A stretch of DNA of 20,749 bases from Proteromonas lacertae (lineage: Eukaryota; Sar; Bigyra; Opalinata; Proteromonadidae). Within the stretch, counting starts at the first letter, position 1. Every line of letters starts with the position of its first letter. Below the pieces are notes generated by a model, which was not told the origin of the DNA, did not search any database, and worked only from the letters and a program-made list of their open reading frames with translations. Shown here one piece after another: positions 1 to 8,921 of this stretch. The position numbers and the translations under genes are program-made. The stretch lies in NCBI GenBank assembly GCA_002245135.1, contig NGBS01001267.1, positions 1-20,749 of the forward strand, in the 5' to 3' direction.

Positions 1-18
1 TCTGACCAGTATATGTTC

Positions 19-1086
19 TTATCCATTTTGGCGTCTTCTTTCTTTGAATCTCACCAAATCACCTACTTCGAAATTTTGACCAGTATGATCCAATTTTTCG
101 TAATTCTTTAAGTTGTAGTTAATTGATTTTTGTAATATTTGTTTTTGTAATTCTGGACTATGGAATACCTCATTTGGTGTATATCCTTTAATTCCTGGTA
201 ATGGCTTGTTGTTATAGTCATCTATCACTTCCTGTATTATACTATCGAGTTTTAATTTATAATTCATATCTGGTATAATATGCTTATCATTGTGATCAAT
301 ATCTGCCATATATGTAGGTGCATCATATCCCAGATCCACCAAGTGTTTGTACAATAGTCTTTTTATCACACTCACTGATCTATCCAATAATGACTCTATT
401 TTATGCTCTGAACTATCTTTTTGAAAATATGAAATTCCTTCAACATCACATAACTTCTTGATATTTGAAAAACTAGCATCAGCATCTGATAGGATACTTA
501 CCACTTTTTTATGTGTTTTGTTTCCATAAGCATCTGTTTCATAATACCACTTCTGAAATGCATCCAATGTAATATCACCATATTTATTAGGCATAAATAG
601 TGCCCATACTTTTCTTGAATTCATTTCGATAAAATACAAATGTTCCATATCAGGTAAGAAAAACACAATATCCATTTGGAAGTACCCTGGCTTTTTGATA
701 GTTGTGAATGGATTATTTTTTTTATATTTGAAATCAACAATTTGTTTTCCAGGTTGTCTCCTTAAGTATTCACGTACTACATCTGGTGGTGGAGCTATAT
801 CATTCATACTAGACAAATGTTGTGTCATTTTGATAAATTCATTTTCATTAAGGTAATAATATTTTTTATATAGTTCATCTAAGCGTGATCGATATTGGGC
901 AATTTGGTTTGACATTTGGTCTTCATACGAAGCCTCTCTTGTTGGATGTGTAATATTCGGTGCTCCATGGTTAATATATGTTGCAAGTGATAAGTTACCA
1001 TTTGTAGGTAACGGTTTGACAGGATATGGGTTTTGGTTGCTATATGAGCTGTATAAATGTGGATCGTAACTATTAGTGCTAAACAT
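19..1086 (-). CDS. Polinton-type DDE integrase
   Basis: This is a retroviral-like integrase of the kind Mavericks/Polintons use to insert their DNA into host chromosomes. I place the start at the ATG at 1086, because the upstream extension has only a TTG; that gives about 355 aa. The catalytic core begins near residue 115, with a candidate first Asp in a QMDIV context (about residue 139), the second in LSDAD (about 201) and a Glu in HKIES (about 231). It is followed by the usual NKPLPGI.GYTPNEV motif near residue 295 and a VGDLVRF strand that opens the C-terminal SH3-like or chromodomain-adjacent region. The protein ends soon after that strand, so the C-terminal domain is short for the family and the gene may be damaged. 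The N-terminal 80 residues are Asn/Tyr/Pro-rich. It is divergent from gene X, 165 bp away. The integrase call is firm; whether it is functional is unknown. Confidence 0.85.
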   Translation of the reverse strand: MFSTNSYDPHLYSSYSNQNPYPVKPLPTNGNLSLATYINHGAPNITHPTREASYEDQMSNQIAQYRSRLDELYKKYYYLNENEFIKMTQHLSSMNDIAPPPDVVREYLRRQPGKQIVDFKYKKNNPFTTIKKPGYFQMDIVFFLPDMEHLYFIEMNSRKVWALFMPNKYGDITLDAFQKWYYETDAYGNKTHKKVVSILSDADASFSNIKKLCDVEGISYFQKDSSEHKIESLLDRSVSVIKRLLYKHLVDLGYDAPTYMADIDHNDKHIIPDMNYKLKLDSIIQEVIDDYNNKPLPGIKGYTPNEVFHSPELQKQILQKSINYNLKNYEKLDHTGQNFEVGDLVRFKERRRQNG

Positions 1087-1251
1087 ATGGTCCAAAAACA
1101 AAAAACAAAAGTAATAATGAAATTCATTTCATTATGATTATTATCTAAATTAATAGAGTTATATGTCTTTATAACAACATTTAAAAAAATATATATATAC
1201 ATATAACATTTGTTTATTGTTCAACGTTATTTTCCTTTCAATTCACTTATT

Positions 1252-2057
1252 ATGAGCAACTGGAAGATACTATACAAAAACAGCTTCATTAATGATCCAA
1301 ATCCGAGCATATATAAAATTTTATGTGAGAATTTTAAGACGATTGTAGAACATGAGAAAGATTTGCAACGATATAGGTATATTATATTATTATTATGTCT
1401 ATAGCTGGAATGGTAACTTCAGTATAAGGCGTTTCACTACATGGTACAAAAGATTCACAGAAATTGAAAAGATTAGTGATCGTCATGAAAGGTTAAAAAT
1501 GTCTAGAGTGTTGATGTCTGTCCTGCTATGTAATATCATGTATAAAGAGGATCTGGACAAAAGCATCGTATATCCATTTAATATATATTTCAATTTTGAA
1601 TCAATAGTATGATCGTATGCTTGACCATGCAATGGAGGACATGGTAGAACTGACTTGTATGTATATCATACATTTCGGTGACAACGATTTAGCAAAATGC
1701 GAAAAAGAAGAAAACAAGAATTCGAAAGGAGATATAGTTTACAGAAGTACTGCTGAAAGTATGGTAAGTAGTAAAGTCTCTATAGCATCGTTGTTTGATA
1801 ATCTGGATGATGATGATTATAATGATGATGATGACAACAACAACAAGTTGTTAAAGGTGGTATCCACAAAAAGAAAGTGCAGTACATCTAAAGCTCCAAG
1901 ATTCAAAAGAAAGAAAATAAATCAAAAAAACATTTCAACCAAAAACCAAAAACAAGAAGATAGTACTACAGAGGAAGATGATGATGATGATAATAACTTG
2001 TCACAATTTATAGTAGATGATGATGAGGAGGAGCCAGAGTACCAAAATGATTATTAA
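1252..2057 (+). pseudogene. Gene X, left copy: uncharacterised element gene with acidic tail
   Basis: I do not recognise this gene. The start is the ATG at 1252; an in-frame upstream extension would need TTG. The first part is a small, probably helical domain with a conserved Arg-Tyr-basic-Tyr-Ile-Ile stretch. The second has a Trp and several basic residues. The C-terminal 100 residues alternate Asp/Glu runs with Lys/Arg-rich patches, as in many nuclear or DNA-associated viral proteins. The reading frame changes about twice. At least the first change is bounded by GT and AG and lies at the same position in the right-hand homologue (13887-14514), so it may be a very short intron rather than damage. 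It points toward inverted repeat A, about 100 bp downstream. Homology to the right copy is seen by eye and function is unknown. Confidence 0.5.
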
Positions 2058-2154
2058 TCTCTGGTCCTAATTGGTTCAAATGATAGATTGTGTTTGTGTG
2101 GGAGTGTTGTTTTCATAATTTACATAATTAATTAGCATTATAACAAGTCTTATA

Positions 2155-2540
2155 AGAAATATCAATAATAGAAAAATAGATGCGTTTCGAGATTTGACTT
2201 GAACTCCATTTTTTTTGTTTTGTTTTTTTATTACATAGGATGGTCACTATATGTTGTCATATCACACAGTATAGTGACCATCCTATCTATCATTGTTTTT
2301 TGAATTTTTTTAAGAAAATTAGATTTCGATTATGATCAGAAAGTCAAACTAAGGGCATATATGAGCCCAGCATAAATAGAGAAATCGATTGATATATTTA
2401 TTATGCATTAAAAAACGTTTCTAAGGGTGAAAAAACAATATGGGGTTATGTATACTATAAAACGGATATTTTTTTGAAACGGAAAAAACAATAGGGGGTT
2501 ATGTATAGGTATACATAACCACCTTTCTTTCATTATTATC
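2155..2540. repeat. Inverted repeat A, left copy (terminal repeat type)
   Basis: The segment recurs in inverted orientation at 13205-13625. The best-matching blocks are 2424-2540 against 13205-13323, and about 2175-2250 against 13540-13615, both close to identical by eye. The middle is less similar. It contains two copies of a GGGGTTATGTATA-type motif and a near-palindrome around 2491-2520. Its inner end overlaps the last codon and stop of the 528-aa gene. No other gene is present between 2058 and 2535. It most likely represents a Polinton terminal repeat. Confidence 0.75.
2235..2286. repeat. Perfect hairpin in left repeat A
   Basis: Two perfectly complementary 17-nt arms (2235-2251 and 2270-2286) flank an 18-nt loop. 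An imperfect version lies in the right repeat at 13503-13554, and one arm survives at 10431-10452. Conservation at all three termini suggests a functional cis structure, for example for end recognition or replication initiation, but this is inference. Confidence 0.75.
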
Positions 2541-4122
2541 TAGATACATTTGATACAGGAGGAGGTGGAGGTGGTTGTTGTTGATCAGTTCTTGCTGGTA
2601 TAGGTCTTGGTGGCAAAGGAGGGGGTGGTATTTGATTACTCATATCACCAAGATCATAAGTGTCTGAATCTTCTTCAGTATCACTACTTGATGGATTATT
2701 ATCATTATCTTCACTATCACTATTTGCAGGTGATGCATTATAAAATGCATTGACATTTCTATCAATCAAATCTGCAGTAATTGATGGATGGGCAGGAGGA
2801 TAATTAGCTGGTGCAACATATCTCCAATTTCTATGATCTGCAACATTCATTCCAACATAAGCTGGAACTGATCTTCTATGTTTAATTTGACGGTTAAGTT
2901 GTGTATCTAAAGCTCTATTCATTCTAAAAGTTATAGGATTAGCAAATATATTTGTATTGATTTGTCCTTGTGGTACATGAGCTTCTGATAATATTTTTTG
3001 TATAGTTGCTAAATAGTTATATCTATATCCAGTTCTATTATCACCATCTGGTAATCCCATAAAATTTCTTCTATCAGGATGATATGGTAAAGTATATTCA
3101 TTATCATTTTGATAATTACCGCTTAACTTATCTTTTAATATTGATATATAATATAAAGCTAATATATACAAATCAGTTACACAGTTGTATATGATTAATG
3201 CAATTGAATAAGCTGTTTCTTCTTTTTGATTTGTTAAATACCAAAATTTAGTTCTCATTAAACGACCTATATAGAACTTTAATTTATCTTTCAGAGAATC
3301 ACAAAAGCTAATTATATCATAATTTGCATTGTTGCTATTATTTTCATTGTTATTATTTCCATTGTTGTTATTATTGTTATTATCATTACTTCCATTGTCT
3401 GCGTTTACTAATACTCCTCTTACCATATTATCATGTCTATTTTGTATAACATTTTCTGCTCTTATTTCAGCTCCACTATTATAATGTTCATTATTCATTA
3501 TGTTAAAATCATTTTCTGGTTCTGGATGTCTTTCATCAATTTCATAATGAGTTTTTTTAATTCTTCTATTTTCTAGTTGTGTAACACCTATTCTCTCTTT
3601 TGGGTGTAAAACAACAAATGGATTTCTTTGTAATATAAAATCAGATGCCATACACAATTTATCAATACCATCTGCTATACGAGTTTTAAATATTCCACAT
3701 TCTCTTGCATCAGCAGAATTTTCATTTCCTGCTAATTTTGGATTATAAGCTTCTAATGGTTTACCATGTGCAAAAGGACCTGTTACAAATAAATTCTTAC
3801 ACCAATTAAACATTTTCATATGTTCATCATATAAATTATATATTCTATTAAACTCATGATTTGGCCAACCTACAGGAATTAATCTATATTGCATAATCAA
3901 TGCTTTGTTAAATCTTTTCACTTCTTGATTCACATAGTTATTCAAATCATCTTCGCTTATATCTTGAAATGGTATGACTTGATTCCTTCTATGTCTTCTT
4001 CTATGTCTTATTCTGTTCATATCAATAGGTACATCATCTTCATCTTCTTCATATTCATAATCATCATCTGTTGGTTCATCTTCTTCATCATTTGAATTGT
4101 TAACTTGTGGTTGCGGTTGCAT
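2536..4122 (-). CDS. Uncharacterised 528-aa protein, Asn-rich with Pro-rich C-terminus
   Basis: An open frame of 528 codons starts at an ATG only 79 bp from the divergent penton gene, so the two probably share a bidirectional AT-rich promoter. I recognise no family. The order is: an acidic N-terminus (Asp/Glu runs, residues 12-33); a basic Arg/His patch near residues 37-46 that could act as a nuclear localisation signal; a mixed globular region with several Trp and Cys (about 50-215); an Asn tract near 245-265; a second globular region rich in Tyr and hydrophobics (about 270-340); and an acidic then proline-rich tail containing a PPPPLPPRP-type stretch that resembles SH3-binding motifs. Its place beside the capsid genes suggests a virion or assembly role, by context only. 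The stop codon lies inside inverted repeat A. Confidence 0.75.
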   Translation of the reverse strand: MQPQPQVNNSNDEEDEPTDDDYEYEEDEDDVPIDMNRIRHRRRHRRNQVIPFQDISEDDLNNYVNQEVKRFNKALIMQYRLIPVGWPNHEFNRIYNLYDEHMKMFNWCKNLFVTGPFAHGKPLEAYNPKLAGNENSADARECGIFKTRIADGIDKLCMASDFILQRNPFVVLHPKERIGVTQLENRRIKKTHYEIDERHPEPENDFNIMNNEHYNSGAEIRAENVIQNRHDNMVRGVLVNADNGSNDNNNNNNNGNNNNENNSNNANYDIISFCDSLKDKLKFYIGRLMRTKFWYLTNQKEETAYSIALIIYNCVTDLYILALYYISILKDKLSGNYQNDNEYTLPYHPDRRNFMGLPDGDNRTGYRYNYLATIQKILSEAHVPQGQINTNIFANPITFRMNRALDTQLNRQIKHRRSVPAYVGMNVADHRNWRYVAPANYPPAHPSITADLIDRNVNAFYNASPANSDSEDNDNNPSSSDTEEDSDTYDLGDMSNQIPPPPLPPRPIPARTDQQQPPPPPPVSNVSR

Positions 4123-4201
4123 ATATATATAACAATATATAAATTAAAGAATAATTCAAATAAAATTATATTTTAATATTTCTCAACAATTATAATACAT
4201 A
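4123..4201. promoter_or_regulatory. Likely bidirectional promoter region
   Basis: This 79-bp spacer is extremely AT-rich (TATATATA and TTTAATATT-type stretches) and separates the divergent starts of the 528-aa gene and the penton gene. Position is the only evidence for promoter activity, and no specific element could be assigned. Confidence 0.4.
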
Positions 4202-5172
4202 ATGCAACCTAAAGATGGTAGTAATGTTATAAATAATAGAAGATCATTGTTCTTAACTACATCAGACTATGATTCAAAATTTTCAAATAGATGGACAAGA
4301 TGTATCAATACTCCTACTATAACTGAAAAATATCAATATATGAGTCTAATTACTGCAGTTATTCCAAATAGTTTTTATACAGTACAAGATGAAGTAAATG
4401 ATCATATACTCTTTAATTTTACTTATTATAGCTGCATTAATCCAGATGAAACAAATCCAATAAAATGGGCATACCCTGAAAACCAATTAGGTCCTTATAA
4501 TAAAACTATTAATATTAAAATAGATCAGAGAAATTATACAGGAATAGAATTATTAGATTTTTTTGGTAGAAATCTCTTAAGTTTTACTTTTTATGCATTT
4601 GATAATGGAGTGGTACCATTACCAGATGAAGATTTTGCAAATAGATTTCCATTTCGAAAGTAGATGATCAAACAGATGTACTTCAATTTGAAAAAACTTC
4701 AGAAAATAGATTAAAGTTACAATTTAATTATATTACTCATTTCGGAAAATATTACTTTACAGACTTTACTATAGAATTCCCTAACTTAGCATATAAGTTA
4801 TTTGGTTTAGATGAAATAAATAAAAGTATATCAATTTATCATGCAAATTATTTAAGCGATGCATATTTCAGTAAAGATTTTAATAATTATTATAAATTGT
4901 TACCAAATCAGCCTTCTTTACTATGGGTGTCATTCATACAAATTAGATGTGACTGGGTTAATAGTGGTGAGAATTCAATGGTTTTAGCAAATATACCTGT
5001 AACTGATATAAATGCAACTTATACTACATTCACTAATCCACAAATTGAATGGACAGCTAAAAAGATGCAATATCACGAATATCAACGAATGAATATATCA
5101 GTCTCTCAACAAGATGGTTATGCAATTGATTTAAATAACTTACCTATTTATTTTGAGATTATTTTGTATTAA
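4202..5172 (+). pseudogene. Penton-like minor capsid protein, central module
   Basis: This resembles the penton-like minor capsid protein of Polintons and adintoviruses, a single jelly-roll protein that forms the fivefold vertices. The N-terminal part has the family's typical strand and turn ending in an Ala-Val-Ile-Pro-Asn-Ser motif (around residue 55-60), which recurs in the right-hand copy at 17125. The C-terminal part carries the LPNQPSLLWV...IRCD strand and an ISVSQQDGY motif, again matched in the other copy. It lies directly upstream of the major capsid gene, the usual order. The gene looks recent but broken, with about one break. Confidence 0.75.
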
Positions 5173-5196
5173 TAAATTTCTTGCTATTTTTAAGCA

Positions 5197-5207
5197 TTTT
5201 TTGATTT
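5197..5207 (+). promoter_or_regulatory. TTTTTTGATTT motif upstream of MCP gene
   Basis: The same 11-mer occurs 20 nt before the major capsid start and again at 6676-6686, 28 nt before the ATPase start. It could be a shared late-gene promoter element. In DNA this AT-rich, two matches are only weak evidence. Confidence 0.25.
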
Positions 5208-5226
5208 TTAAAAAATAACATAAAAT

Positions 5227-6642
5227 ATGTCAATCACTGCTGTACCTAATTCACAAAAACATGAAAGCATTGTGCCAGCTTATATACCTGTCTACAATCA
5301 TATTTTAGTTACACCTAACCAAAGCAGAAATGAGACTGTTTTATCTTTAAATTCAAACAGTGATGCTATTACATTTGAAATATCTGGTGATAATTGTGTT
5401 AATCTATCTAAAAGTTACTTTGAATTTGAATTAGATTATACTACAGGTCAAAAAAGAGATCATGCAGCTTCAGGTTCAGGAAATTGGACATTACCTATTT
5501 CACCTGTAACTTCTACTAGTGGTAAAACATTAGATCATATAAATTTAAAGAATTCAATGAATTTTGGAACTATCAAAGTATACAATAAAACTGGAACACT
5601 TCTATGTGATTTAGATAGTAGTTATAATGAATATCGAGATTTAGCTCATCAAATTGCTAATCAGTATCCTTATGATATAAAAGATAAAAATTATTATCAA
5701 TATTTATTTAATGGCTTACACATTAGTAATAATGAAATTCTTGAAACAACTATATGTGATTCTAATGATACTTTAAAAGCAAATGGAGGTGTTTGGAATT
5801 ATTGGGAAGAAATGGGAACAACAGAAGATATATTACATGGAAAACTATACTGTAGATTTCATTTTGCAGATTTCTATAATACTATATTAGCTTTGAAGAA
5901 TGATATTTATTTTGGTGAAGTCATTTATATTCAATTCACATTTGCTCCCATAATGAATTGGATTCATCATAGCAATGGTTCTGTTTGGATTAATTCATGG
6001 CAACAATATGTAGGAATGAAAATTATTAACCCTAGACTTTACATTTGTTACAATAAAGATCCAACATGTAATGCTAATACCATTAATTATTCAACTCATC
6101 ATCCTATTGACTTTACTGATTTTAACATAGTTCAAATCACTAAAGACCCAATTCCAGGTAGTACTACTTTTAACTATAACTTCAGTATTAATAGCAGTAT
6201 AGGAAGTTATGTTAAATTTATATTATACAGAGCATATTATAATGATGCATATAATAGAGATCCTATTCCATTTGATAAAGATCAAGACAGAATAAGATGG
6301 CAAATTAATGATTTCGTTTATACTCCTGATTATTTATATCCTGCAAAATATCAGACATGGGAATATATGAGAAATATTATTCAAAATACAATATATGATA
6401 AATGTAATACATTATCATTTCCCAATACATTTTTTGATGTATTAAATTTCAGTACTGATCGATTAACTGAATTAAAATTAAGAGCTGGTAAAGACTTAGC
6501 AAGTGATTTAAAAATTACTTTGGATTGCTCAAATCAACGATTTGATGCTAATAATAATCCATATACAATTCATCATAAGTTCTACATAATTACTGGTAAA
6601 CAATTGATTATTGGACCAAGGGGTGTTGAAAAGGTAGTATAA
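5227..6642 (+). CDS. Major capsid protein, double jelly-roll (Polinton type)
   Basis: The gene encodes a 471-aa major capsid protein of the double jelly-roll lineage, expected to form the trimeric capsomers of an icosahedral virion. Features typical of Polinton capsid proteins are an N-terminal stretch ending in a Pro-x-Tyr-Asn motif, followed by strands in which an Ile-Ser-Gly-Asp-Asn-Cys-Val-Asn-Leu turn leads into the first barrel (about residues 50-75). A conserved late segment, LKLRAGKDLASDLKITL, and a final HHKFYIITGKQL strand are also present. The right-hand copy (18117-19570) shares the same start and end motifs. The frame is open from ATG to TAA, so the gene looks whole. It sits 54 bp after the penton gene and 72 bp before the ATPase, on the same strand, in the usual structural-gene order. 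Confidence 0.88.
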   Translation: MSITAVPNSQKHESIVPAYIPVYNHILVTPNQSRNETVLSLNSNSDAITFEISGDNCVNLSKSYFEFELDYTTGQKRDHAASGSGNWTLPISPVTSTSGKTLDHINLKNSMNFGTIKVYNKTGTLLCDLDSSYNEYRDLAHQIANQYPYDIKDKNYYQYLFNGLHISNNEILETTICDSNDTLKANGGVWNYWEEMGTTEDILHGKLYCRFHFADFYNTILALKNDIYFGEVIYIQFTFAPIMNWIHHSNGSVWINSWQQYVGMKIINPRLYICYNKDPTCNANTINYSTHHPIDFTDFNIVQITKDPIPGSTTFNYNFSINSSIGSYVKFILYRAYYNDAYNRDPIPFDKDQDRIRWQINDFVYTPDYLYPAKYQTWEYMRNIIQNTIYDKCNTLSFPNTFFDVLNFSTDRLTELKLRAGKDLASDLKITLDCSNQRFDANNNPYTIHHKFYIITGKQLIIGPRGVEKVV

Positions 6643-6675
6643 GTAATAATACTTTATTATTGACTTCTATTTTTA

Positions 6676-6686
6676 TTTTTTGATTT
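6676..6686 (+). promoter_or_regulatory. TTTTTTGATTT motif upstream of ATPase gene
   Basis: It is identical to the 11-mer at 5197-5207 before the major capsid gene and lies 28 nt from the ATPase ATG. It is a possible shared promoter element, on weak evidence. Confidence 0.25.
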
Positions 6687-6714
6687 CTCACTACATAATA
6701 TATACACACACGCT

Positions 6715-7476
6715 ATGTTTAAATTTGAAAAAATAAATAATATACAAATTGAACCTGTTGATGGTGGTGAGTCATTTGATCCGAAGAAAATTCTGGGTTA
6801 TGATTACTTTAATGAGCCTTTCTGCAATATTTTTATTGTGGCTCGTAAGAGTAGTGGTAAAACAACTTTGATATACAATATATTAAGACATATTATAGAT
6901 CCAAAATATAAGAAAAAACAACATGTACATTTTTTCGTAGGCACAATTAAACAAGATAGGATATATGATTCAATTAAAGAGTTATTAGATTATAATGAAA
7001 TTAGTTATGATGAAAATGATTCATTATTTGAACCTTATTCAGGAGATAATTTAGTAGAGAAGTTAATGAAATCAATTGATGATACAAACAAAGATAATTT
7101 TGAGTATGCAGAACATATTATAATATTTGATGATCTTAGTTTAGAGTTGAAAACAGCTAATATCATACCAGTATTAATGAAAGAAAATAGACATTTAAAA
7201 TCAAAAATTATAATTAGTAGTCAATATATTACTGATATAGTACCTTCAGCAAGATCACAAGTAGATTATTGTTTAACATTTTATGGATTGAGTAATAGAA
7301 ATTTGTTTGACTTATACAACTCATTGAATATATGGATACCTGAATATGAAACATTTAAAGAGTTATATTTAGCTGTTACTAAGCCACAATATAACTTCTT
7401 ATATATTGATAATGTTAAAAAAGTGTTTAGAGCTAACTTCAATATTTTGATTGAAGATCATTCTGAAGTTTCTTGA
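6715..7476 (+). CDS. FtsK/HerA-type genome-packaging ATPase
   Basis: This 253-aa P-loop ATPase of the FtsK/HerA superfamily is expected to pump the element's DNA into preformed capsids. The Walker A loop lies at about residues 43-51 (ARKSSGKTT). It is preceded by the family's GYDYFNEPFCNIFIVA strand. The Walker B strand with two Asp lies at about 135-140 (IIIFDD). A SSQYITD segment near 168-174 fits the conserved Gln after strand 4 in packaging ATPases. The length fits the Polinton family. The gene looks whole. It follows the major capsid gene, and its TGA stop overlaps the ATG of the next gene by one base (TGATG), suggesting coupled translation from one mRNA. A diverged, broken copy lies at 19630. 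Confidence 0.9.
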   Translation: MFKFEKINNIQIEPVDGGESFDPKKILGYDYFNEPFCNIFIVARKSSGKTTLIYNILRHIIDPKYKKKQHVHFFVGTIKQDRIYDSIKELLDYNEISYDENDSLFEPYSGDNLVEKLMKSIDDTNKDNFEYAEHIIIFDDLSLELKTANIIPVLMKENRHLKSKIIISSQYITDIVPSARSQVDYCLTFYGLSNRNLFDLYNSLNIWIPEYETFKELYLAVTKPQYNFLYIDNVKKVFRANFNILIEDHSEVS

Positions 7477-8306
7477 TGTTTTTATTAATTTTGTTATTTT
7501 ATTGTTTATTAATACAAAAAATGTTTATTGGGGAACGAAATACTTCAGATATAAATATTGATACAGATAAGCTTGCTAAAGATATAGCTGACAAAATAAA
7601 TATACCTCCTTCTGATCCTGATACTATTGTTAAACCTATTAATAATCATACTGACACACAAATAAATAATATAATTACACCTGTTTATGATATCAAAACT
7701 ACTACAAATACTATATATGGTAAATGTCAAGAAATATATAATGTTGTAAATAATAGTTCTGGAGGTAGTACTACAATAGTTAATAATTCTGTATCACCTA
7801 AATTATTGCATACTGAATATACATATTGGTCAGTTAATTTTTATATATTACAAGATAATTCGATCAATCAATATGAATCTACTGTAAAAGTACCTATAAA
7901 AATTCAAATGTTTGAGCATTTTATGAGAATCAAGATATACAATGGCCTTGTTTTAAAAAATCATGATAATGGTAATGGATTTATATTATATCTAGATGAT
8001 CATCATGTTATTAAAGCTGAACCAGGTAAAGAAGATTTATTACAACAATATTATAACAAATTATTAGAAACATACTTTGTAGATGGAAGTAATGGAATAT
8101 ACTTCCCTATACAAGGTGTAATAAATGAAACTTCACAACCTGCATTAAATAAATATGATGGTTTTTTTGCTATATTAAGAAATAATAATAATAAATGTAA
8201 TCTTTATATAGAGCAAAAAGGTCTTGATGCATATTCATATCAAGCATTCCCACCTCAAGTTATTATAATAGAGTGGATGGATACAGGTGTTACAGAACCA
8301 TTTTAA
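7476..8306 (+). CDS. Membrane-anchored protein downstream of packaging ATPase
   Basis: Start choice: the ATG at 7476 overlaps the ATPase stop codon as TGATG; a further in-frame ATG lies at 7521. The protein is about 276 aa. Residues 1-15 are strongly hydrophobic, a likely signal anchor. They are followed by an Asp/Lys-rich stretch, then a region around 35-85 with Thr/Asn-rich repeats that may be helical or coiled, then a C-terminal domain of about 170 residues with many aromatic residues and predicted strands. No known family is recognised. A similar hydrophobic N-terminus follows the second ATPase copy near the right edge of the window, so the gene belongs to the capsid module. A virion membrane, fibre or entry-related role is possible but speculative. 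Confidence 0.7.
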   Translation: MFLLILLFYCLLIQKMFIGERNTSDINIDTDKLAKDIADKINIPPSDPDTIVKPINNHTDTQINNIITPVYDIKTTTNTIYGKCQEIYNVVNNSSGGSTTIVNNSVSPKLLHTEYTYWSVNFYILQDNSINQYESTVKVPIKIQMFEHFMRIKIYNGLVLKNHDNGNGFILYLDDHHVIKAEPGKEDLLQQYYNKLLETYFVDGSNGIYFPIQGVINETSQPALNKYDGFFAILRNNNNKCNLYIEQKGLDAYSYQAFPPQVIIIEWMDTGVTEPF

Positions 8307-8441
8307 TCTTTATTATGATTATTTTATTATGTTTATTATTAAATTTATTATGTTTTTATTATATTATGTGATTTTTATTAAATTACGCATATTTTAAACC
8401 CTGTCCCAAATCATTTTAAGATAAAGATTCGTTTTTAAAAT

Positions 8442-8921
8442 TTAGACTATGTTTATCGTAGTTTGATCATTGTTTCCTTTAACTTCTTCTTGTACTTCTT
8501 CTTCTTCCTCATCATCACTATCATCAAATATATAATTCTTCTTTACATAATGTTTCAACATAGGATTCTTCTTCAAATGAACACTTCCCACTCCTTCAGG
8601 TAGTGTTAACCATTCAATATACTTATCGAACACTGCAAAATAATGTCTATTTAATCCTCTTGGTTTTACTGATGGTTTAATATCGAAAAGCATCATGTAA
8701 TATCTCTTATCACTATACTTAGTCCACATCTTTTGATGACAAATAGCACAGAATTCATTATAAGACTTTATCTCTTCCTTAGGTAATGGGCTATCTAAAA
8801 CTGCACTTATATTATGGTTAAAATATAAGTAAAACTTACAAGTTCCACATATACACTTATCTAAATAATCTTCATTATTTCTAAATGAACAAAAGAAAGC
8901 AAAGTTTACTGAAGCACACAT
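8442..8921 (-). CDS. Zinc-ribbon-like protein with acidic C-terminus
   Basis: The 159-aa frame starts at ATG (8921) and is convergent with the capsid operon, ending about 135 bp from it. The N-terminal half has two paired-cysteine knuckles, CICGTC near residues 23-28 and FCAIC near 57-61, which would suit a zinc ribbon. The middle is rich in aromatic residues (MMLFDIKPSVKP and IEWLTLPEGVG segments). Near the C-terminus is an Asp/Glu run (about 134-147). A zinc-ribbon transcription factor such as the VLTF3-like proteins of some Polinton-like viruses is one possibility, but the match is by motif only, and the protein is short for that family. Confidence 0.6.
   Translation of the reverse strand: MCASVNFAFFCSFRNNEDYLDKCICGTCKFYLYFNHNISAVLDSPLPKEEIKSYNEFCAICHQKMWTKYSDKRYYMMLFDIKPSVKPRGLNRHYFAVFDKYIEWLTLPEGVGSVHLKKNPMLKHYVKKNYIFDDSDDEEEEEVQEEVKGNNDQTTINIV

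Noticed and set aside
879-1202. Minus-strand open frame overlapping the integrase N-terminus
   Set aside because: It uses a different frame over a well-supported integrase, and the upstream part is simple AT-rich sequence.
3889-4095. Plus-strand hydrophobic frame inside the 528-aa gene
   Set aside because: It is the antisense of an Asp/Glu-rich coding stretch, which always reads as hydrophobic residues.
7545-7730. Minus-strand open frame within the membrane-protein gene
   Set aside because: It is a shadow of the better-supported plus-strand gene.
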